A stretch of DNA of 64,000 bases. Source: Roseovarius aestuarii. Its GTDB lineage: Bacteria > Pseudomonadota > Alphaproteobacteria > Rhodobacterales > Rhodobacteraceae. Each line of letters starts with the position of its first letter. The stretch's first letter is position 1. The notes under the pieces are model-generated. The model saw nothing but the letters and a program-made list of their open reading frames with translations. It was not told where the DNA came from and made no database searches. Both the position numbers and the translations under genes were made by a program. Location of the stretch: the NCBI GenBank assembly GCA_027214255.1, contig JAPWHL010000014.1, positions 62,001-126,000 on the forward strand, in the 5' to 3' direction. Below are positions 1-8,854 of this stretch, in pieces.

Positions 1-64
1 CTTTCTTTTTGCTGCGGATGCGATTAGGCTTTTCTGCAGTGCTGCATTTCGGGGAGGAACGTCC

Positions 65-637
65 GTGGCTGATACCCAAAAACCGTTGCTGATTAAACGT
101 TACGCCAGCCGTCGTCTCTATAATACCGAAACGTCGGATTACGTGACGCTGGATGACATTTCGAACTTCATTCGCGAAGGCCGCGAGGTGCAGATTATTG
201 ACCTGAAATCGGGCGATGACTTGACCCGGCAATATTTGCTGCAAATCATCGCTGAACACGAAAGCCGCGGTGAAAACGTACTTCCCACGACCGTCTTGAA
301 CGATCTGGTGCGCAGTTACACCACGCAGGCCACCAGCGTCGTCCCCGAGTTCCTCGCGGCCAGTTTTGAAATGCTGCGTGACGGGCAGTCCAAGCTGCTG
401 AACAATATGACCAAGGCCAATCCCATGTCCGCCATGCCGGGAATGGAGGCCATGCGCGCCCAGCAAGAAGCCTTTATGAAGGCTATGACCAGCGGCATTG
501 GCACCCTGGGCACAGGAATTGGGGGCACGGCGCCTGACATGGATGAGCCCAAACCTGAGGACAAGGACGATAATCTGGACGAGATCAAAGCCCAATTGGC
601 CGATCTTCAGCGCAAGCTGTCCAAACTGGGTAAGTAA
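65..637 (+). CDS. phaR: Polyhydroxyalkanoate synthesis repressor PhaR
   Basis: This 190-residue cytoplasmic DNA-binding regulator controls PHA granule synthesis. In the family it binds PHB and represses phasin and its own gene. The N-terminal PHB/PHA accumulation regulator domain is clear at about residues 8-70 (IKRYASRRLYNT and YVTLDDI). A PHB-associated region follows, and the C-terminus is acidic with a short coiled coil (ADLQRKLSKLGK). The GTG start follows GGGAGGAAC. No PHA synthase or phasin gene lies in the window, so they are either left of base 1 or elsewhere. The LysR gene starts 6 bases after the stop and may be co-transcribed. Confidence 0.93.
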   Translation: MADTQKPLLIKRYASRRLYNTETSDYVTLDDISNFIREGREVQIIDLKSGDDLTRQYLLQIIAEHESRGENVLPTTVLNDLVRSYTTQATSVVPEFLAASFEMLRDGQSKLLNNMTKANPMSAMPGMEAMRAQQEAFMKAMTSGIGTLGTGIGGTAPDMDEPKPEDKDDNLDEIKAQLADLQRKLSKLGK

Positions 638-643
638 CCCTCG

Positions 644-1609
644 ATGGTGGAAAGCCCGGGCCGGATCACCTTGTGGGGGATAGAAGTGTTCATGGCCGCT
701 GCCGATGAACGCTCAATTTCGGCGGCTGCCCGACGGCTGGGGGCCAGCCCCTCGACCATCAGCCAACAACTGACCAATCTGGAAGGGGCGGTCGGGGCGA
801 CGCTTTTGGACCGCAACGCTCGTCCCATCCGGCTGACCAATGCGGGCGAAATCATGCATCGCCGTGCGCAGGCCATCCTGAACGAGGCCGCACAGGCGCG
901 TGCGGAATTGGCCATGTCGGATCTGTCGGTTCTCACACGGTTTCGTTTGGGCATGATCGAGGATTTCGAAGCGGATGTGACGCCGCAATTGCTGACGCAT
1001 ATGGCCGGGCAGCTCAAAACCTGCCAGTTCCTGCTGGAAACTGCGGCTAGCCATACGCTCCATGATCTGCTGGATGCGCGCACACTTGACGTGATCGTGG
1101 CTGCCGAACTAGGGGGCGAGGCCGACTGGATCGAGGTCCATCCCCTCCTGCGCGAAGGGTTCATTGTTGCTGCACCCAAAGGAACTGTTGACCCAGCGGC
1201 AGACGTGCTGCATCAGTTGCGCCGCCTGCCATTGATCCAATACACGCAACGCCAATACATGGGCCGTCTGATCAGTGCCCACTTGGCGCGTCAGAATATC
1301 TCGCTGCCGCACCGGTTTGAATTAGACAGCTATCACGCCATCCTTGCACTGGTCGGGCAGGGCAGTGGCTGGACGATACTGACGCCATTGGCGCTGCAAC
1401 GTGCGCGTCGCTTTGCCGATCAGATTGACGTGATGCCACTTCCATTTGAGCCGCTCACGCGCACGATTTCCCTCACCGCGCGCAAGGGAATTCTTCAGGA
1501 GATGCCACAACAGGTCGCCACCACGCTCAAGCCGATTTTGCAAAATACTATCGTTGCTCCGGCCCTGGCCCGACATCCATTTCTGGCGGGCGCATTGACG
1601 GTTCTATAG
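644..1609 (+). CDS. LysR-family transcriptional regulator
   Basis: This 321-residue protein has a typical LysR architecture. The N-terminal winged helix-turn-helix covers about residues 8-65 (ISAAARRLGASPSTISQQL, then a recognition-helix region ending LTNAGE). A periplasmic-binding-like effector domain follows from about residue 95. It starts 6 bases after phaR and reads the same way, so it may share the phaR transcript. The gene beyond it (class IV aminotransferase) is convergent, so this regulator is not divergent from an obvious target. Effector and regulon cannot be read from the sequence. Confidence 0.88.
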   Translation: MVESPGRITLWGIEVFMAAADERSISAAARRLGASPSTISQQLTNLEGAVGATLLDRNARPIRLTNAGEIMHRRAQAILNEAAQARAELAMSDLSVLTRFRLGMIEDFEADVTPQLLTHMAGQLKTCQFLLETAASHTLHDLLDARTLDVIVAAELGGEADWIEVHPLLREGFIVAAPKGTVDPAADVLHQLRRLPLIQYTQRQYMGRLISAHLARQNISLPHRFELDSYHAILALVGQGSGWTILTPLALQRARRFADQIDVMPLPFEPLTRTISLTARKGILQEMPQQVATTLKPILQNTIVAPALARHPFLAGALTVL

Positions 1610-1695
1610 CGCGACTCCACTGCTTTTTCTTGGTGAAAATACCCATACTCTGCCCTGCCAACATACGGCGAGGGCCAGATAGAGCGCCGGGGCCG

Positions 1696-2628
1696 CTATT
1701 GATGTCGCGATATATAGGTTACGTCTGTGCGATGCCGTGTATTCGCCAGCAGATCGAAATAGGATGCGCGCAAACGCGTTGCGACTGGCCCCGCATGGCC
1801 ATTGCCATAGCGCCGTGCCCCCAATTGCGCGACGGGCACGACACCGCCGCCCGAGGTGGACAGGAACACTTCGTCGGCCGTGTGAACTTCGCTGACGGGC
1901 AGGGTGCGTGTTTCGACCCGAAGTCCCTCGGCCTTGCACATCTCGATCACAGTGCGTCGGGTGATGCCATGCAAGACCCCGCTTTCGGGCGTCACCACCA
2001 CATTGCCTTTAAGCGCAAAAACATTAAATCCCGGCCCTTCGGTTAGGTTTCCTGCGCCATCGCTCAGCAGTACAGTGTCAAATCCGGCATCTTTGGCTTC
2101 GAACAGCCCTTGGGTGAAATCGCCCCAATGGTAATTCTTGATCAACGGGTTGACGCTGGCCACAGGGATGCGCTGCACAGTGTCACTAAGCCAGACGCGT
2201 GCGCCGGCATCTGCTATATCGGGCGTGATGACATGCACATAGGGCACACACCACGCATAAAAATGATTGTCGCAATCGCGCGGATCACGGGTGCCGGGGA
2301 TTAACGGCGTGCCGCGCGCGCCCACCATGGCGACATAGGCATGGCGCAGCCCAGAGGCCCCGACCATCGTTTGCAAGGCGTCAACCATCTCTGCACGTGT
2401 TACTTGAACGTCCAGCCGCAGGGCCTTCAGCGAGGACTCAAACCGGTCCAGATAGTCGTCCAGTCTGAAAAACGCGCCGTCCCAAACCGGCACAACATCA
2501 TAGGTCACGTCCGAGTGGGTCACGGCCCAATCGGTGACACCGATGCTGGCCTGATCAATCGGAACCACACGGCCCTTGATCCATGCTGCGCCCTTGGAAA
2601 AATCCACCTGCGTTATGGTGTCTGTCAT
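1696..2628 (-). CDS. Class IV PLP aminotransferase, (R)-amine transaminase-like
   Basis: This 310-residue cytoplasmic enzyme has fold type IV of PLP proteins. The candidate Schiff-base lysine is K164 in PLIKNYHWGD, and the cofactor-phosphate region includes LTEGPGFNVF. The N-terminal block HSDVTYDVVPVWDG (38-51) followed by FFRLDDYLDR closely resembles, from memory, the (R)-selective amine:pyruvate transaminase of Arthrobacter. It is less like BCAT or D-amino-acid transaminases. Known family chemistry is reversible transfer of an amino group from an (R)-amine or D-configured donor to a keto acid. It lies 83 bases downstream of a second aminotransferase on the same strand and is probably co-transcribed with it. 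The physiological substrate is unknown. Confidence 0.85.
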   Translation of the reverse strand: MTDTITQVDFSKGAAWIKGRVVPIDQASIGVTDWAVTHSDVTYDVVPVWDGAFFRLDDYLDRFESSLKALRLDVQVTRAEMVDALQTMVGASGLRHAYVAMVGARGTPLIPGTRDPRDCDNHFYAWCVPYVHVITPDIADAGARVWLSDTVQRIPVASVNPLIKNYHWGDFTQGLFEAKDAGFDTVLLSDGAGNLTEGPGFNVFALKGNVVVTPESGVLHGITRRTVIEMCKAEGLRVETRTLPVSEVHTADEVFLSTSGGGVVPVAQLGARRYGNGHAGPVATRLRASYFDLLANTRHRTDVTYISRHQ

Positions 2629-2711
2629 AAGCTATCCCCCGACAACAGTCTGGCGTAGTCGGGGCAGGCGAGGCAAGGGGGTAAAATGCGTGCTGCGTTT
2701 TACCGGCTGCT

Positions 2712-3929
2712 TCAGGTGCCGTAAGCCTTTGCTTGGCCCATAACTTCGGTGGCGGCTTCCAACAAGATCGCAGCAATCGCATCCAGTTCGGGAACGGTCA
2801 GGCGGGCAGGCAGGCGCGTGTCGCAGGCGCGCGACAGCATCGTGCGGGTGCGCGGCAGATCCGGCACCGGGCCGGGGATGAACTGCCAGTTCCAAAAGGC
2901 GCGGGCATTGTCGGCGCTGGCTCCGAATACCTGCACCTTGACGCCTCGCCGCGCGGCGGCGGCGGCAAATGCTGCGGCGTCATCGTCGGACATATCAATC
3001 AGGTTGAACTGAATCGAATCCGGAGCCCGCTCTTCGGGGGGCAGTTTGGCAGGGACGCTGATCCAAGGGCTGGTGCCCAGTTGCGCCGCTACACGGTCAT
3101 GGCCGGCGCGACCGTCGCGCACCCTGCGCGGCACCTCATCCAACTGCGGGCGGATGATCGCAGCCGACAGGTTCGACAGGCGCAGGTTATAGAGCGGTAA
3201 TTGGTTTTGGTACTTGGCAAAGGCAGCGGTCAACGCCGCGTCTTCGCCTGCCATATGCTTGGCCCAGTTGTGTTCATATGCTCCGGACATGATCACAGCG
3301 CGGGCCACCAGATCGGCGTCGTCGGTGATCAAAATGCCGCCTTCGCCTGCGTTCACCAGTTTGTAAGACTGAAAGCTAAAGCATCCAACGCGCCCTAAAG
3401 TGCCGATGTTGCGCCCATGCCACGTGGTTCCTAGTGAATGCGCCGCATCCTCGATCACCGGAATATTGCGTACATCGCACAGCGCCATTATCGCATCCAT
3501 ATCCGAGGTATGCCCGCGCATGTGGCTAATGATGACGGCCTGTACGTCGCCAAGCCGGGCCTCGAAATCGGCGATGTCTATCCGATAATTGTCACCGACT
3601 TCGCACAAAACCGGCTGGCAATCGGCGTGAACCACCGCGCTGGGCACGGCAGCAAAAGTAAAGGCGGGGATCATCACTCGAGCACCGCGCGGCAGGTCCA
3701 ACGCCTTTAGAGACAGGAACAAAGCAGCGGAACAGCTGGAGACCGCCAAGGCATAGCGACTGCCCATCATCGCCGCAAATTCACGCTCTAGCAGGGCGAC
3801 GGGGGCATCTTGGGGCGCTGTATAGCGAAACAGGTCGCCCGAACGCAGTAAGGCGTCGATCGCGACACGCGCAGATTCGGGGATCGGTTCGGACTGATGC
3901 GTGTCGGGTGGGGTGATCTGATGTGTCAT
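2712..3929 (-). CDS. DegT/DnrJ/EryC1/StrS-family aminotransferase
   Basis: This 405-residue, fold type I PLP enzyme normally transaminates keto-sugars or cyclitols in nucleotide-sugar or antibiotic pathways. Visible elements are the substrate/PLP loop near SSCSAALFLSLKA (64-76), the PLP-nitrogen aspartate in IEDAAHSLG (D161) and the catalytic lysine K190 in FSFQSYKLVNAGEGG. No nucleotide-sugar epimerase, dehydratase or glycosyltransferase is nearby, so a sugar role is not supported. Pairing with the downstream class IV aminotransferase suggests amine or amino-alcohol metabolism instead. The start lacks a clear ribosome binding site, and an inverted repeat lies 11 bases upstream. Confidence 0.85.
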   Translation of the reverse strand: MTHQITPPDTHQSEPIPESARVAIDALLRSGDLFRYTAPQDAPVALLEREFAAMMGSRYALAVSSCSAALFLSLKALDLPRGARVMIPAFTFAAVPSAVVHADCQPVLCEVGDNYRIDIADFEARLGDVQAVIISHMRGHTSDMDAIMALCDVRNIPVIEDAAHSLGTTWHGRNIGTLGRVGCFSFQSYKLVNAGEGGILITDDADLVARAVIMSGAYEHNWAKHMAGEDAALTAAFAKYQNQLPLYNLRLSNLSAAIIRPQLDEVPRRVRDGRAGHDRVAAQLGTSPWISVPAKLPPEERAPDSIQFNLIDMSDDDAAAFAAAAARRGVKVQVFGASADNARAFWNWQFIPGPVPDLPRTRTMLSRACDTRLPARLTVPELDAIAAILLEAATEVMGQAKAYGT

Positions 3930-3939
3930 GTTCTGATAA

Positions 3940-3958
3940 TCCGAAATGATGTTTCGGA
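3940..3958 (-). promoter_or_regulatory. Inverted repeat in the leader of the DegT-like gene
   Basis: TCCGAAA-tgatg-TTTCGGA is a perfect 7-bp inverted repeat with a 5-base spacer. It is centred about 20 bases upstream of the DegT-like start codon, where a Shine-Dalgarno sequence would be expected. It could be a repressor operator or an RNA hairpin limiting translation initiation. The binding factor is unknown. Confidence 0.4.
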
Positions 3959-4166
3959 AAAAATAAACAAATTAGCGCCAAAACCCAAGAAGAAAATGAA
4001 GGTCACAGGGTGCCGCGCCGATTTCACACGTCGGAGCGGTGGAATTGCTGGTGAAAATGTTCGACCGAGTGGGCAATGTTAAGCCGATCCTCCACGCCAA
4101 TTTCATCGCACCGAACATTTAAAAACGCCGTGCTTGGGACGGTTTGTCAGCCGGGACCGCCCTTGG

Positions 4167-4745
4167 TTAGAATGTGGGAGGGGTGCAGGCGCTGATGATC
4201 TGGCAGGGTTCGGGGCCGATTTGGCGAAAGCGATGCGGCGTGCGGCTGTCAAAGTAATAGGCATCCCCGGGTCCCAAAACCTTGCGTTGGTCGCCAACCG
4301 TCACTTCGATCCGGCCCGTCACGACGATGCCGCCTTCTTCGGCCTCGTGGCCGATCATTGTACGGCCTGTGTCGGCTCCGATGTCGTAGGTTTCCCGCAA
4401 GATCATCATCGCCCTTCCGAATAGCGTGCTGCCGATCTGGCGCAGCGAGACGCCGTTCTTGCCGATTTCGGTCAGGTCATCCGCGGCGTAGAAAATCGTG
4501 CGCTCGGCCTCGGGTTGATAGGCGAAAAACTCCGACAGGCCGACGGGTATGCCTTCCAGAATGCGTTTTAGGGCGGCGACGGAAGGGTTCACGCGACCGG
4601 CCTCGATCAGCGAGATCGTCGAATTTGGAACGCCCGTCCGTTTGGCCAGCGCGCGTTGCGACAGACCAGCGCGGTTGCGCAGGCTGCGCAACCGCGGGCC
4701 AAGGTCCAGATCGTCGGACGCGCCGGGGCGGGATGTGTTGTTCAT
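4167..4745 (-). CDS. XRE-family regulator with C-terminal cupin (PuuR-like)
   Basis: This protein of about 192 residues has a helix-turn-helix near residues 12-66 (LGPRLRSLRNRAGLSQRALA, then TGVPNSTISLIEAGRVNPS). A cupin-2 sensor domain follows at about 110-190 (GRIEVTVGD and GDAYYFDSRTPHRF). The layout matches PuuR, the putrescine-utilisation repressor of enterobacteria. ATG 4745 is preferred because it follows GAAAG and gives the usual XRE-cupin N-terminus; ATG 4775 would add ten residues. It is divergent from gabT across about 170 bases and close to a polyamine-type ABC importer. It therefore plausibly represses GABA/polyamine genes; the ligand is inferred, not shown. Confidence 0.85.
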   Translation of the reverse strand: MNNTSRPGASDDLDLGPRLRSLRNRAGLSQRALAKRTGVPNSTISLIEAGRVNPSVAALKRILEGIPVGLSEFFAYQPEAERTIFYAADDLTEIGKNGVSLRQIGSTLFGRAMMILRETYDIGADTGRTMIGHEAEEGGIVVTGRIEVTVGDQRKVLGPGDAYYFDSRTPHRFRQIGPEPCQIISACTPPTF

Positions 4746-4913
4746 GTTCAATACTTTCAACGAAACTGCTTTCATTTACGTTAAATCAATGAATTGCGGC
4801 ACGCAAGAAATCACCTTTTTAGCAACTGCAAAACACCCTATGCTGCGCGGATTGCATCCAAAGGGCCCGATTCCGCCCCGATGCGTTATTTCAAACCTTC
4901 GAAAGGATGCGTC

Positions 4914-6191
4914 ATGTTGAACGCTGAAATCGCAGAACGCCGCACCGATGCTATCAGTCAGGGTGTGGGCATGATGACCCAGATCTATGTGGATCACGCC
5001 AAAAACGCCGAAGTATGGGATGTTGAGGGCAATCGTTACATTGATTTTGCCGCCGGGATCGCCGTGGTAAACACGGGTCACTGCCACCCCAAGGTCATGG
5101 CCGCCGTCGCCGAACAGGCCACACGTTTCACACACACCTGCCATCAGGTGATGCCTTACGAAAACTACATTCGTCTGGCGGAACGCCTGAACGAAAAAGT
5201 ACCCGGTGACTTTGCCAAGAAAACCGTGTTCGCCACAACTGGCGCCGAAGCCGTTGAAAACGCGATCAAGGTTGCGCGCGTCCACACCGGTCGCTCGGCT
5301 GTTGTTGCTTTTGGCGGTGCGTTCCATGGCCGCACCTTTATGGGCATGTCCCTGACCGGCAAGGTTGCACCCTATAAAAAGGGTTTTGGCGCGATGATGC
5401 CGGATGTCTATCACATCCCCTTCCCGATTGATTTGCATGGCATCTCGACCAAGGACTCGCTGGATGCGTTGAACCTGCTGTTCAAATCCGATCTGGACCC
5501 CAGCCGCGTTGCCGCGATGATCATCGAGCCCGTACAAGGCGAAGGCGGATTTTATCCGGCGCCTGCCGAACTGATGCGCGCCATCCGCAAACTGTGTGAC
5601 GAGCATGGCATCGTGATGATCGCGGATGAGGTCCAGACAGGGTTCGCGCGCACTGGCCACATGTTCGCCATGGAAGGTTATGACGTGGTCGCCGATATCA
5701 CCACTATGGCGAAAGGTTTGGCCGGAGGGTTGCCGTTATCGGCACTGACCGGGCGCGCCGAGATGATGGATGCGGCGCAACCGGGTGGATTGGGTGGCAC
5801 CTATGCCGGTAACCCCTTGGGGATCGCGGCCTCTAATGCCGTTCTGGATGTGATCGAGGAAGAAGACCTGTGTAACCGCGCGAACGAACTGGGTTCGCGT
5901 CTCAAGCAGCGTTTGGAATCGATCCGGTCCACGACACCTGAAATGGTCGACGTGCGTGGCCCTGGCTTTATGGTCGCGGCCGAGTTCAACACCAAGGATG
6001 GCCAGGCCCCGAACCCGGAGCTGACCAATGCGATCCGCCTTGAAGCGCTGAAGCGCGGATTGGTTCTGTTGACTTGTGGCGTTCACGGTAACGTGGTCCG
6101 ATTCCTTGCACCGATCACTGTGCCGGACGATGTGTTTGCCGAAGGTTTGGACATTCTGGAAGAATCGATCGCAGCCGCGCGCGCGCTCTGA
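4914..6191 (+). CDS. gabT: 4-aminobutyrate--2-oxoglutarate transaminase
   Basis: This 425-residue class III PLP aminotransferase converts GABA and 2-oxoglutarate to succinate semialdehyde and glutamate. It shows the PLP-nitrogen aspartate D238 in IADEVQTGFARTG, the Schiff-base lysine K267 in MAKGLAGGLPLSA, and ATTGAEAVENAIKVAR near 107-122. The length matches GabT when ATG 4914 is used; the frame is open upstream to 4794 but that part shows no conserved sequence. It is divergent from the XRE-cupin regulator. No succinate-semialdehyde dehydrogenase is adjacent. A rho-independent terminator lies 25 bases after the stop. Other omega-amino acids or diamines could also be substrates. Confidence 0.9.
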   Translation: MLNAEIAERRTDAISQGVGMMTQIYVDHAKNAEVWDVEGNRYIDFAAGIAVVNTGHCHPKVMAAVAEQATRFTHTCHQVMPYENYIRLAERLNEKVPGDFAKKTVFATTGAEAVENAIKVARVHTGRSAVVAFGGAFHGRTFMGMSLTGKVAPYKKGFGAMMPDVYHIPFPIDLHGISTKDSLDALNLLFKSDLDPSRVAAMIIEPVQGEGGFYPAPAELMRAIRKLCDEHGIVMIADEVQTGFARTGHMFAMEGYDVVADITTMAKGLAGGLPLSALTGRAEMMDAAQPGGLGGTYAGNPLGIAASNAVLDVIEEEDLCNRANELGSRLKQRLESIRSTTPEMVDVRGPGFMVAAEFNTKDGQAPNPELTNAIRLEALKRGLVLLTCGVHGNVVRFLAPITVPDDVFAEGLDILEESIAAARAL

Positions 6192-6215
6192 TCTTCTTGA
6201 GCATTCCAAGACCGA

Positions 6216-6245
6216 GGGCTGGCCGTTTGGCTGGCCCTTTTTCTT
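6216..6245 (+). terminator. Rho-independent terminator of gabT
   Basis: A GC-rich stem of about nine pairs (GGGCTGGCC / GGCTGGCCC, two wobbles) with a GTTT loop is followed by TTTTTC, 25 bases after the gabT stop. Confidence 0.75.
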
Positions 6246-6639
6246 TGCGCGGCCTTGTCTGCGGTGGTGCGCAGCTTTGCAACGCTCAAGTTTTGAGCGC
6301 GAACGCGTCACCGCCGATTTGATAGGGTATAGGTGCTGGCCCGAGACGGTATCGCGCCGATATCAGAGCAGTCGTATGGTACAATCGCTAACGTTCAAGG
6401 CACGGGCCCGCAAGCCCCCGCGCAAAGCGGTCAGATGACGGGCGCTTGACCTCGGGACCGCTGGTGAATGGTAAAAATGAGTTGACTCTGTGGCCAATGT
6501 CAACAAACTCACTGAATGAACATTCAATAAAAGAGATGCGTCAGGCAAGCTTGGCAGTGTCAATATCGCTGATCCCCGGGCGCGCCGCTCAGACGCTGGC
6601 ACAGGCAGGTAAACTGCCGCTACAAGGGAGAAGACCAAC
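6246..6639. other. Intergenic leader of the PotD-like operon
   Basis: About 390 bases contain no convincing gene. Visible elements are a 7-bp inverted repeat CGCTCAA-gtt-TTGAGCG at 6283-6299 and the palindrome TGAATGAACATTCA at 6513-6526. A GGGAG ribosome binding site sits just before the binding-protein start. Short open frames here lack ribosome binding sites and conserved sequence. Confidence 0.6.
6513..6526. promoter_or_regulatory. Candidate TetR/BetI-type operator
   Basis: TGAATG-aa-CATTCA is a perfect palindrome in the leader of the PotD-like operon. Its TGAA-N6-TTCA skeleton recurs at 51730-51743, upstream of the third flavoprotein gene. Both loci carry a BetI-like TetR regulator, so a related operator is plausible. 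A motif this short also occurs by chance. Confidence 0.35.
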
Positions 6640-7761
6640 ATGGATGTACTTGACCAGTTAGGAACGATGCGTGAAGGCAAGATGAGCCGCCGGGCGTTTA
6701 TGCGCTCGTTATCGGCTGTCGGTGTGGGGATGGCGACCGTCCCGCTGACAGCGCCACGCGCATTGGCCGCTGCCGAGGATCAGGCCACCTATTTTACATG
6801 GGGTGGCTATGACATCCCCGAACTGTTCGGTCCTTATATGGAAAAGAACGGCGAACTGCCCAACTTTGCAATCTTCGGTGGCTCCGAAGAGGCGCTGACC
6901 AAAATGCGTGGCGGCTTTGTTGTGGATGTATCGCACCCGTGCAACCAGGCGGTGCCGCGTTGGGTCGCAACGGGCCTGTTCCAATCCATTGACACATCCC
7001 GCCTCAGCAATGGTCCGGATATCATTCCACGCCTGACCGAGCTGGAAGGCAACAAGGACGGCGACAATCTGTGGATGGTGCCATTTGACTGGGGATCGAC
7101 CTCGATCACCTATCGCACTGATCTGTTCGAGCTGGAGGGCGAAGAGTCTTGGGATATGCTGTGGGACAAGCGCTATGAAGGGCGTTTGGGCAGCCTTGGA
7201 TCGGCTGCGGATGCATGGTGGGTTGGCGCGATCAAGGCGGGCGTTTCGTTCGACGATATCGACACACCCGAAGCGTTCGAGAAAATTGCGGCCCTTATGC
7301 GGGAACAACGCCCGCTGATCCGCGTCTATACCGACGACAACAGTACGCTGGAACAGGCGCTTGCCTCGGGTGAGATGGTGGCGGCCATGACGTGGAACAG
7401 TTCTGCTGTTACGCTGGCCGCAGAAGGTGTGCCGGTCAAGTTTGCCAACCCCAAAGAGGGCGCGTTGACATGGGTTTGCGGCCTGATGGTGCACAAGGAT
7501 GCGCCGAATCTGGACAAGGCTTATGACGTGATCGACAGCCTTATCAGCGTGGAAACCGGCAAGTTCATGGTCAATGACTATGGCTATGGCCACTCAAACG
7601 CCAAAACATTCGACCATTTCGATGAAGAAACACTGGTAGGGCTGGGGCTAAGCAAAAATCCCGAAACGATTCTGGGGGCAGGCCATTTCCAAAAACCGCA
7701 AACGCAAGAGTTCGAAACCAAGATGAACGGTCTGTTTGAGCAGATCAAGGCGGGCTTCTAA
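6640..7761 (+). CDS. PotD-like ABC transporter substrate-binding protein (Tat-exported)
   Basis: This 373-residue periplasmic binding protein of the spermidine/putrescine family captures solute for the permease pair encoded next. The N-terminus carries a twin-arginine signal (SRRAFM near residue 16, then a hydrophobic stretch ending before AAAEDQATYF). The mature protein opens with FTWGGYDIPELF, typical of PotD-like proteins. GGGAG precedes the ATG. The four-gene order (binding protein, two permeases, ATPase) is complete. Polyamine uptake would fit the nearby gabT and PuuR-like regulator. The downstream demethylase-like flavoproteins instead suggest a methylated amine or betaine, so the ligand is unresolved. 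Confidence 0.88.
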   Translation: MDVLDQLGTMREGKMSRRAFMRSLSAVGVGMATVPLTAPRALAAAEDQATYFTWGGYDIPELFGPYMEKNGELPNFAIFGGSEEALTKMRGGFVVDVSHPCNQAVPRWVATGLFQSIDTSRLSNGPDIIPRLTELEGNKDGDNLWMVPFDWGSTSITYRTDLFELEGEESWDMLWDKRYEGRLGSLGSAADAWWVGAIKAGVSFDDIDTPEAFEKIAALMREQRPLIRVYTDDNSTLEQALASGEMVAAMTWNSSAVTLAAEGVPVKFANPKEGALTWVCGLMVHKDAPNLDKAYDVIDSLISVETGKFMVNDYGYGHSNAKTFDHFDEETLVGLGLSKNPETILGAGHFQKPQTQEFETKMNGLFEQIKAGF

Positions 7762-7921
7762 GGCCTTTAGGGTCAGGGGGCGGGGCAATACTATCGCTTG
7801 ATCCCCCTGACTAATGTCTCTTGGACGCGCGGCCCGTTGTTGCCGCGCGCCCAGTTACCGCTTGCCTTGGTCGATCCCGCCCAAACCGGGACTGCCACCA
7901 TCTGACCGGAGAACAACGCCT

Positions 7922-8854
7922 ATGGGTGATACTGCCGCCAGCCCGCCAGACCCGTTATTACACCCCAAAAGACGCAGGCGTCCCTTGCGCGGATTGATGC
8001 AGCGATCCGAAGCGATCCGCGCCTATATTCTGATGAGTCCGACTTTAGTTGTGATGACTCTTGGGATCGTTATTCCCTTTGCCATTTTGATCACCATCAG
8101 CCTGTGGACCGCACAGGGGTTTGGGTTTGATACCTCGCTGACGTTGAACAACTATGCGCAGGCCAACGAGCAGCCGATCTATAATGCGCTATTGTTCCGC
8201 TCGCTTAAGATGTCGGGATTGGCCACGGTCGCGACAGTTCTGCTGTCTTATCCGATGGCCTACTATGTGGCTTTTCACGTCAAAAGAAACAAGATGATGT
8301 GGATCGTCCTGATGACCTTGCCTTTCTGGACCAGCTACCTGTTGCGCGTCTTCGCATGGAAGGTGGTTCTGGGGTACGAGGGGGTGATCAACTCGGGGCT
8401 TCTGGCCACCGGATTGATCGACAAGCCGCTGGAATTTTTGCTTTATAGCCAAAGTGCGGTTGTCATTACGTTGGCCCATGCATGGGCGGCCTTTGCGATC
8501 TTGCCACTTTATGTGTCGCTTGAGAAAATCGATCGCTCTCTGCTGGAGGCAGCGACCGATCTGGGCGACGGGCCGGTGATGCGGTTTTTGCGGGTGACGC
8601 TGCCGCTGTCACTGCCCGGGGTTATCTCGGCCAGCCTGTTGATCTTTATTCCCACCACCGGGGATTACATCACGCCTGCTTTGTTGGGCGGGCCGGATGG
8701 CACGATGATCGGCAATCTTATTCAGTTGCAATTTGGTCCGGTCAACAATTGGCCGATGGGGGCGACCCTGTCGATAATCCTGATGCTGTGGATCGCGGGC
8801 CTCGCGCTGGTGTTCCTGTTCCTGACACAACTGGCCAAGAAGAAACTGACATGA
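7922..8854 (+). CDS. ABC transporter permease, PotB-like
   Basis: This inner-membrane permease of about 310 residues has roughly six transmembrane helices, starting at AYILMSPTLVVMTLGIVIPF. The cytoplasmic EAA loop (LEAATDLGDGPVMRFLRVTL) contacts the ATPase. ATG 7922 follows a purine-rich stretch and gives a basic cytoplasmic N-terminus (HPKRRRRP). The frame is open 36 codons further upstream without recognisable homology. It overlaps the second permease by four bases (ATGA), indicating translational coupling. Confidence 0.88.
   Translation: MGDTAASPPDPLLHPKRRRRPLRGLMQRSEAIRAYILMSPTLVVMTLGIVIPFAILITISLWTAQGFGFDTSLTLNNYAQANEQPIYNALLFRSLKMSGLATVATVLLSYPMAYYVAFHVKRNKMMWIVLMTLPFWTSYLLRVFAWKVVLGYEGVINSGLLATGLIDKPLEFLLYSQSAVVITLAHAWAAFAILPLYVSLEKIDRSLLEAATDLGDGPVMRFLRVTLPLSLPGVISASLLIFIPTTGDYITPALLGGPDGTMIGNLIQLQFGPVNNWPMGATLSIILMLWIAGLALVFLFLTQLAKKKLT

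Noticed and set aside
4776-5660. A 294-codon leftward open frame opposite gabT
   Set aside because: It is antisense to a clear gabT with all catalytic residues and has no recognisable domain, so it is a shadow frame.
6709-7593. A 294-codon leftward open frame opposite the PotD-like gene
   Set aside because: It is antisense to a clear binding-protein gene and its composition is typical of a shadow frame.
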